Assembly (NCBI GenBank): GCA_030568195.1
Contig: JAJLTO010000006.1
Span: 1,116,001 to 1,180,000, forward strand
Length of the DNA: 64,000 nt
Source of the DNA: Dipodascopsis uninucleata var. uninucleata
Taxonomy: Eukaryota > Ascomycota > Lipomycetes > Lipomycetales > Lipomycetaceae
Direction of reading: 5' to 3'
Positions 59,100 through 64,000 of this stretch are shown piece by piece (within the stretch, counting starts at the first letter, position 1; each line of letters begins with the position of its first letter). Position numbers and translations under genes: made by a program. The notes beneath the pieces were generated by a model, which saw only the letters and a list, made by a program, of their open reading frames with translations, did no database searches and was not told the origin of the DNA.

Positions 59100-61155
59100 A
59101 TGTCCCATCACGACGCTCTTGGCTTGCTAGCCATTTGTGATGCTATCGACACTGTCGAAGCTGCCGCCTCTTCATCCTCTTCCAATTCTCCCTCGCCAAC
59201 GTCGCTTAAGGCAAAGCGTTCCAGTACCGCCACAAGTTTCCTTTCGTCATCTTCGTCTTCTTCACTCGCATCATCAACATCATCTCTCTCGTCAGCATCA
59301 ACGGCGCCTTCCCCAGTACCGTCATCAATACCGTCTTCATCGTCCGCTTCTTACTCCGCCATTCCTCTACCCTCTACCCTACCTTCTACTCATCTACATA
59401 CAAATACCCTAATACACCAACCAGGCGCTCCCGCTAACAGTCACCTTCTTAGTCAAGCATCTCTAGGACCACAACAACAACAGCAACACTCTCAGCATCA
59501 AGAGCATCCGCAGCTACATAGCCATCCAGGCTTATCAGGTTCGGAATCATATCATCCGTATTTAGCAAATCAGAGTGGCGGATACGCCAACGGTAGTGCT
59601 GGAGCGAAGGGGTTCGTGAACCACAGTGACAACAGTTATTCAGGAAGCAGTGGCACCCGAAATAGCGGTAGTGCCGACGCAAACGGCACTGGTAACGACA
59701 ATAACATAGGATTCAAAAACCACGGTATGTGTATTTTTTAATAACGGTGTGTGAAAGATTTCAAGAGATATTATCAATAGTTTGGTAATATTGATTATGG
59801 AGGTTTCAAGTAAATGGTTCTGTGCGGATGAATAAGTTTTTGTAAGGTTTTTTTTCTGTGTAATCTTGGTGGCTAACACGCTTTGTGTACATCACATTTT
59901 GCTTTATGCAGACTTATCTTCTTCTTCTAGACATCAATCACATCAATCTCATCCCAAGTCTTCGTATTTGCATTCGCATCAATATCTAAAGCCAGAAGGT
60001 AGTCAACCAGGTCAACAGTCTCACGGTCATTATCACTCGTCGGCCAGTCCTTCATCTCAAGGTGTTCACGGCGGACAGCCATCGTCAAGTGTGTCGGCGG
60101 CATCTTCATCGGCATTATCCTATAACTCCCAACGACAGTCTTCTTCGTCAGGTCCCATGGATCGTACTCTTTCAGATTCCACTGACCCGGCACTGACTGG
60201 CGGTGCTGTTAATGGCACTAACGGATCCGACTACGAATCACCCTCACCGTCAGATGGAACGGGTAATCAAGTACCTGCGATAGACCCGGCATTTTTAGCG
60301 ATGGATCCTACTCTATCTGGTACAGATTCACGATCAAAGGATGAAATGGCAGCAGCGGTAGCAGTAGCAGCAGCAGCAGTAGCTGCCGATCCTTCAGCGG
60401 GGATGTATTCAAATCTTTATCGGCAACCAGCCCCTCATCCCGTACCCTCTCAGCCTCGACAGCAATCTCATCACTCGCCTCCAACCGGAAGCAAAGCGCG
60501 GCCGATGGCTCTTCCTATTACAAACCAATCGTCTTCTCACCATACACCATCAGCGAGACCTTCGTCGTCATCTCAAATTCCTCCTGAGTTACGATCAGAG
60601 GACTGCCATATTTGCGGTCGAAACTTCAAAGGACCAAAAGCATCTACCCACAAACAACAGCATATCCGACGATTACATCCTGATGACTACATTCCAAAAC
60701 GAGGCGGAAAGAAGCGTGCTCTTCCTCTAGATCCGAACTCTACTGCTGCTCTTTCTCATAGACCGGCTCCACCAGCTCCGCAACATTCTACAAATCATTC
60801 AACGCCACCATTCCACCAATATCCTCAACATTCTACTCTGCCTTCTGTTACTGGTGTAGCAGCTAGTGGTACTCCGTCCAACGGTGGTATTCCTGGTTCA
60901 GCAAATCTTGCCAATCAACGATTGCCAGCAATGCATAATATGCCTCCAATGCAGGATATGAACTTATCAATGCATGCTCTGGCGAATGCTGCTGCCCCTC
61001 AAGAGCATGCTTATGAAATACCACCTGCACAACCAGCGCCTGTTCGACAGGTAAAGAAGGAAGTTCCTGTTGTTGCGCCAGTATCAACAAGTCCTTCGTC
61101 GACTTCAGTGGAATCGATGAGGCCCTCAGAGTCCAATAACTACTTTTTAGCTTAA
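59100..61155 (+). CDS. C2H2-like single zinc-finger protein, putative transcription regulator
   Basis: Exons 59100-59724 and 59912-61155; intron 59725-59911 (187 nt). 622 residues. The N-terminus is a short hydrophobic/acidic helix-like segment (HHDALGLLAICDAIDTVEAA), then long Ser/Pro/Gln-rich stretches. One finger (about residues 440-465) reads CHICGRNFKGPKASTHKQQH plus IRRLH, directly followed by basic PKRGGKKR. The remainder is Pro/Ala/Gln-rich, as in transactivation domains. A lone finger plus a basic patch suggests DNA binding, but I do not recognise an orthologue. The 5.4-kb gene-poor region upstream fits a heavily regulated gene. Confidence 0.75.
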
Positions 61156-62188
61156 CTGGGTTGGTGTTATGTTTTATTTTACTTTGAAAAGAAAATGATT
61201 GCTATAATTTGTTTTCCCTCTATTTCGTTTTATAGTTGTCTTTGTATTTTTTATTTGTAATTTTTTACTTTTACATTTCTTCTTATCTTTTCTTTTATTG
61301 CCGTATTGTAATTCTACTAGTTCAGCCAGACATGTATGATTTCACATGTTACTATAAAATGATCTTTTATTATAGAAGGGAGGAAGAACAAACTAAAGCT
61401 CAGAAATGATTTTGTATCTCTGACCATGTACTTTATACTTTGGAATTATATCCAAAATTTCTTATATTAACTTAATTTCACTTACATATATTTATCTATC
61501 TTTTAGATATCTGAAGTCATACGTACATTTGTCTCGGAGCATATGGTCCTTACCAGGCAAGACAATAAATAATAAGTAGGCGTTGTCTAGTGAATTGTTC
61601 GAGGATTTTGACCAGAGTCGATCTTGGTTTGAAATTCGTATACGACTTATAATTCTCATTCTTCCTTTTTCTCTAGTTGTTGATTAATATGTTGTTAGGT
61701 TTGTGCGGGCGAATGGAAATGAGTTTTATCATAGCCAGAATTTTACTTCGTAAGCTGACGCAGATATAGTTTACAATCATGCTCTAAAGATATGAAGCAA
61801 TACCGTAAATTTTCTTAAATTTTATATAACACTACTACTAATTATTATTATTATAATAATAATATTAATATTAATAATTGAATATCAAACAAAATAATTT
61901 ACACTTGATTTGTAAACAGAGGTAATAGTAGTAGCTTGGTAGACAATATACAAAAATGGTGTATCACAAAAAAGCAAACCAAGACATAAAAATACTCAAG
62001 ACAGCAGGACTTAAATGAAAAGATAAACATGGACTCAAAAGATCTTTCAACACCTCTATCTTGCAAAGATTTAAAACAAACAAAAATCAGAACACCGACA
62101 TGTAACATACTATATAATATCATCATGCTAACGTTTAGAATAATGAAACAGTTATTATTTGGAAAAAAGTTAATTCCAGTAATTCGAA
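61156..62188. other. Convergent intergenic region with TAA/ATT repeats
   Basis: About 1 kb between two 3' ends, very AT-rich, with an ATT/TAA repeat at about 61831-61878. The 61899-62126 frame is not supported. Confidence 0.5.
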
Positions 62189-63658
62189 TTAAGAGCTAAC
62201 ATTTTTTAGAGACTTGGTATATTGGGAAATAATGTTTAGCACTTTAGTCGCTCTGGCAACATTCTCACGTATTAGCTGACTGCGAAGCTGCGTAACACGA
62301 AGCTTCTTTTCAGCCCATGCAGTTGGTCCTAACTTGCCAACGCGAGCGAGAACTTCAAGTTCACTCTCGCCATCGCCCTGAACCCATACTGCGTCGACTG
62401 GAATCTGTGAATGCGCGTAGAGAAACTGCTGAGATGCAATTAGTGGCGTACCCGCGATAATGGAGGTAGCCACAGTGGATGAAGATTGAGACTTCAAATA
62501 GTGCTCATTACCCAGAGTAGGAATAATAGCGACACCTTTCGACATCTCGGAAAAGAACTCGAAGAAGTTCAAGTTGGTGATAAATCCAATCTTGGGATTC
62601 AAATGCTCCTGAACATCTGGGATCTTACCGGAACCAACAAGTCGCAGAGCGATGTCGCAATTCAACAGGTTGTATTGATCAAAGATAGCCTGGTAGTTTC
62701 TTCTCTCGGTCTCGAACTTTCCAGGAATAATCGCAAAGGGCATAGCACTAAAGTCAGGGTTCGCTGGAACAGAGAAGTCGAAGACGGGGTGAAATAATAA
62801 TGGTCGGAAATCACGGTCAGGCATTTCTAGGAACTTCGGGAAATTGCTTCGAACGAAGGTATGAACATGACGAGATAAAGTGGCGAAATGCCACTGTCCA
62901 CGCTCAACCCACGGTCTCATAAATGCAATCTCGTTTTCGTACTGCTCAATATTGCGGTAGTCCCAGAGATGAGCTTCGTGAACAATACACATAATATGCG
63001 TACCGGCCGTAAGAATATCATGCAGCCCTTTGCCGAGGGTTCTCATGTCTTCCGGGCACGTGGTGAGAAATACAAAGTCTGGAACCTTACCAGCACGCTC
63101 TGCAAGCTCAGTCAAGCTGTTACCTGCAGCAGTCACGTCGATCAAAGGCACGCCAGCACCACCAGCTTCCATTTCCATAGCATTTCTAATTCCCCACTTG
63201 CTCATTCCTTCCTCCGAAGACAAAACAGTAGTATTGACGTTCTCAATAGCGGAGAAGGTCTCAACTACAGGAACAAATACCTCGAAATGGTAGTTGACAG
63301 TGTTGACGACAAACACGTCAATTGGCCTATCCACTTTGGCATGGACAGACACGTAGTCAGACTCTCCCTTCGACGAAGACAGAAGACCGAGGGTGAGAAC
63401 TTCAGTGGCAGAACGGCTGTCAGCAGATATGGAGTCGGCTTTGGATATATATCTCAGCTGGAACAAAAGGACCACCACGTATACCGCCAGAAGCACCTCA
63501 GCGACCAGACGGACATGGCCAGTCTTGACAGACGATCTAGCCTGCTCCGTCGACTGTCTCACGCGATTCCACGCGACAGACGCCTTCTCCTGGACATTTT
63601 TCTTTAGGTGCTCGGGCAGCATTTTGTAATTAATGGGAAGTACAGCTATGGTTGACAT
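62189..63658 (-). CDS. Type II membrane protein, glycosyltransferase-like
   Basis: Single exon, 489 residues from the first ATG (MSTIAVLPINYK); codons further upstream are not ATG. Residues 1-50 are polar and basic, 51-68 form a transmembrane anchor (LVAEVLLAVYVVVLLFQL), and the rest is a soluble domain. Its alternating strand-helix pattern (FVFLTTCPEDMRTL, HIMCIVHEAHLWDY, ALRLVGSGKIP, IGFITNLNFFEFFSEMS, VAIIPTLGNEHYLKSQSSS, IAGTPLIAS) looks like a GT-B fold of GT4 type. The FEFFSEMSKG..S..T..SIIAGTPLI arrangement resembles the nucleotide-sugar site. Likely a Golgi-type enzyme by topology. Donor and acceptor are unknown; the fold call is inference. Confidence 0.7.
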   Translation of the reverse strand: MSTIAVLPINYKMLPEHLKKNVQEKASVAWNRVRQSTEQARSSVKTGHVRLVAEVLLAVYVVVLLFQLRYISKADSISADSRSATEVLTLGLLSSSKGESDYVSVHAKVDRPIDVFVVNTVNYHFEVFVPVVETFSAIENVNTTVLSSEEGMSKWGIRNAMEMEAGGAGVPLIDVTAAGNSLTELAERAGKVPDFVFLTTCPEDMRTLGKGLHDILTAGTHIMCIVHEAHLWDYRNIEQYENEIAFMRPWVERGQWHFATLSRHVHTFVRSNFPKFLEMPDRDFRPLLFHPVFDFSVPANPDFSAMPFAIIPGKFETERRNYQAIFDQYNLLNCDIALRLVGSGKIPDVQEHLNPKIGFITNLNFFEFFSEMSKGVAIIPTLGNEHYLKSQSSSTVATSIIAGTPLIASQQFLYAHSQIPVDAVWVQGDGESELEVLARVGKLGPTAWAEKKLRVTQLRSQLIRENVARATKVLNIISQYTKSLKNVSS

Positions 63659-64000
63659 GACCAACTAATACAGCGACTCGCCTTCCTCTGCCGAAGCGAA
63701 CGACTGGAAATGAATGACTTAAGAAACGAGAGACTAGACGCGCAAAAAGAAAAGAAAAGAACAGAAGATGACAGCGTCTGAAGACAGACCTCGTATGCCA
63801 ACGAATCCAGAAACGGGAGTGTAATAATCAAGTGGTAAGTGAAAAGACGTCAACAGACTATTTCTCGCGAAGGAAAAACTTCTGTGAAAGCAGGATATCT
63901 AATTTCTATTTATCTTCTGCGAGTTAACGCTACATTTACTTAATGTTACCACATGGTTGTAAATGGCAGAAAGCTTCCGCTAGATCCAATACCGGTCAAC
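63659..64000. other. Upstream region at the right window edge
   Basis: About 340 bp before the glycosyltransferase-like gene, running off the window. A minus-strand frame at 63646-63831 starts at TTG and overlaps the promoter; not supported as a gene. Confidence 0.4.

Noticed and set aside
62888-63607. 239-codon frame antisense to the glycosyltransferase-like gene
   Set aside because: Shadow of the long minus-strand frame, which has a membrane anchor and ordered fold pattern; the plus-strand product has no recognisable domain.

Overview
This window is nuclear DNA of an ascomycete yeast, most likely an early-branching budding yeast. It is AT-rich and carries fungal orthologues such as POL3, OLE1, SMB1, APL6, SVP26, BUD23 and PFA3. 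Most genes have short introns (about 53-210 nt) with GTAAGT/GTATGT-type donors. The branch site is CTAAC/TACTAAC-like and in several introns lies only a few bases from the acceptor. Two genes (SMB1, RPL11) have an intron directly after the ATG. CTG falls at conserved leucines (OLE1 HRLWAH box, IDH1 KLADGLF), so the standard nuclear code is used and the CTG-Ser clade is excluded. No species name can be given from sequence alone.

Layout, left to right. 1-3.25 kb: 3' part of a PX-PH-RhoGAP protein (BEM3-like). 4.3-6.7 kb: divergent SMB1 (spliceosome) and RPL11 (ribosome). 7.6-9.3 kb: IDH1 (TCA cycle). 10.1-12.4 kb: convergent BUD23 (18S rRNA methylation) and SVP26 (ER export). 13.4-14.2 kb: a four-exon gene for a 94-residue LAMTOR5/Ego2-like protein, whose exons are too short to stand out as ORFs. 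14.9-17.1 kb: mitochondrial uS13 and a type II membrane protein with a lectin-like ectodomain. 18.8-20.6 kb: a Dal5/Vht1-type permease. 21.5-27.0 kb: POL3 (six exons) and a divergent DHHC palmitoyltransferase, sharing a promoter with three ACGCG cores. 27.5-30.8 kb: a divergent flavin-reductase-like protein and a flavocytochrome b2-like enzyme without an obvious mitochondrial presequence. 30.9-36.0 kb: APL6 (AP-3 beta) and a divergent secreted subtilase. 36-40.6 kb: gene-poor. 40.6-44.2 kb: an Itr-type inositol transporter and a D-amino-acid oxidase. 46.8-50.0 kb: a large Ser/Asn-rich protein with a ubiquitin-like domain. 50.7-53.7 kb: mitochondrial uL29 (MRPL4) and OLE1. 53.7-59.1 kb: gene-poor. 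59.1-63.7 kb: a single-finger C2H2 regulator-like protein and a type II membrane glycosyltransferase-like protein.

This is ordinary eukaryotic housekeeping neighbourhood with no operon logic. I found no tRNA, rRNA, CRISPR array, intact transposon or paired LTR. The items most worth a second look are the hidden LAMTOR5-like gene, a near-perfect 28-bp palindrome at 17.94 kb, the MCB-like cluster before POL3, two in-frame stop-free introns (SMB1, IDH1), the presequence-less flavocytochrome, the two unfamiliar low-complexity regulator-like proteins, and the two gene-poor tracts with inverted-repeat elements.
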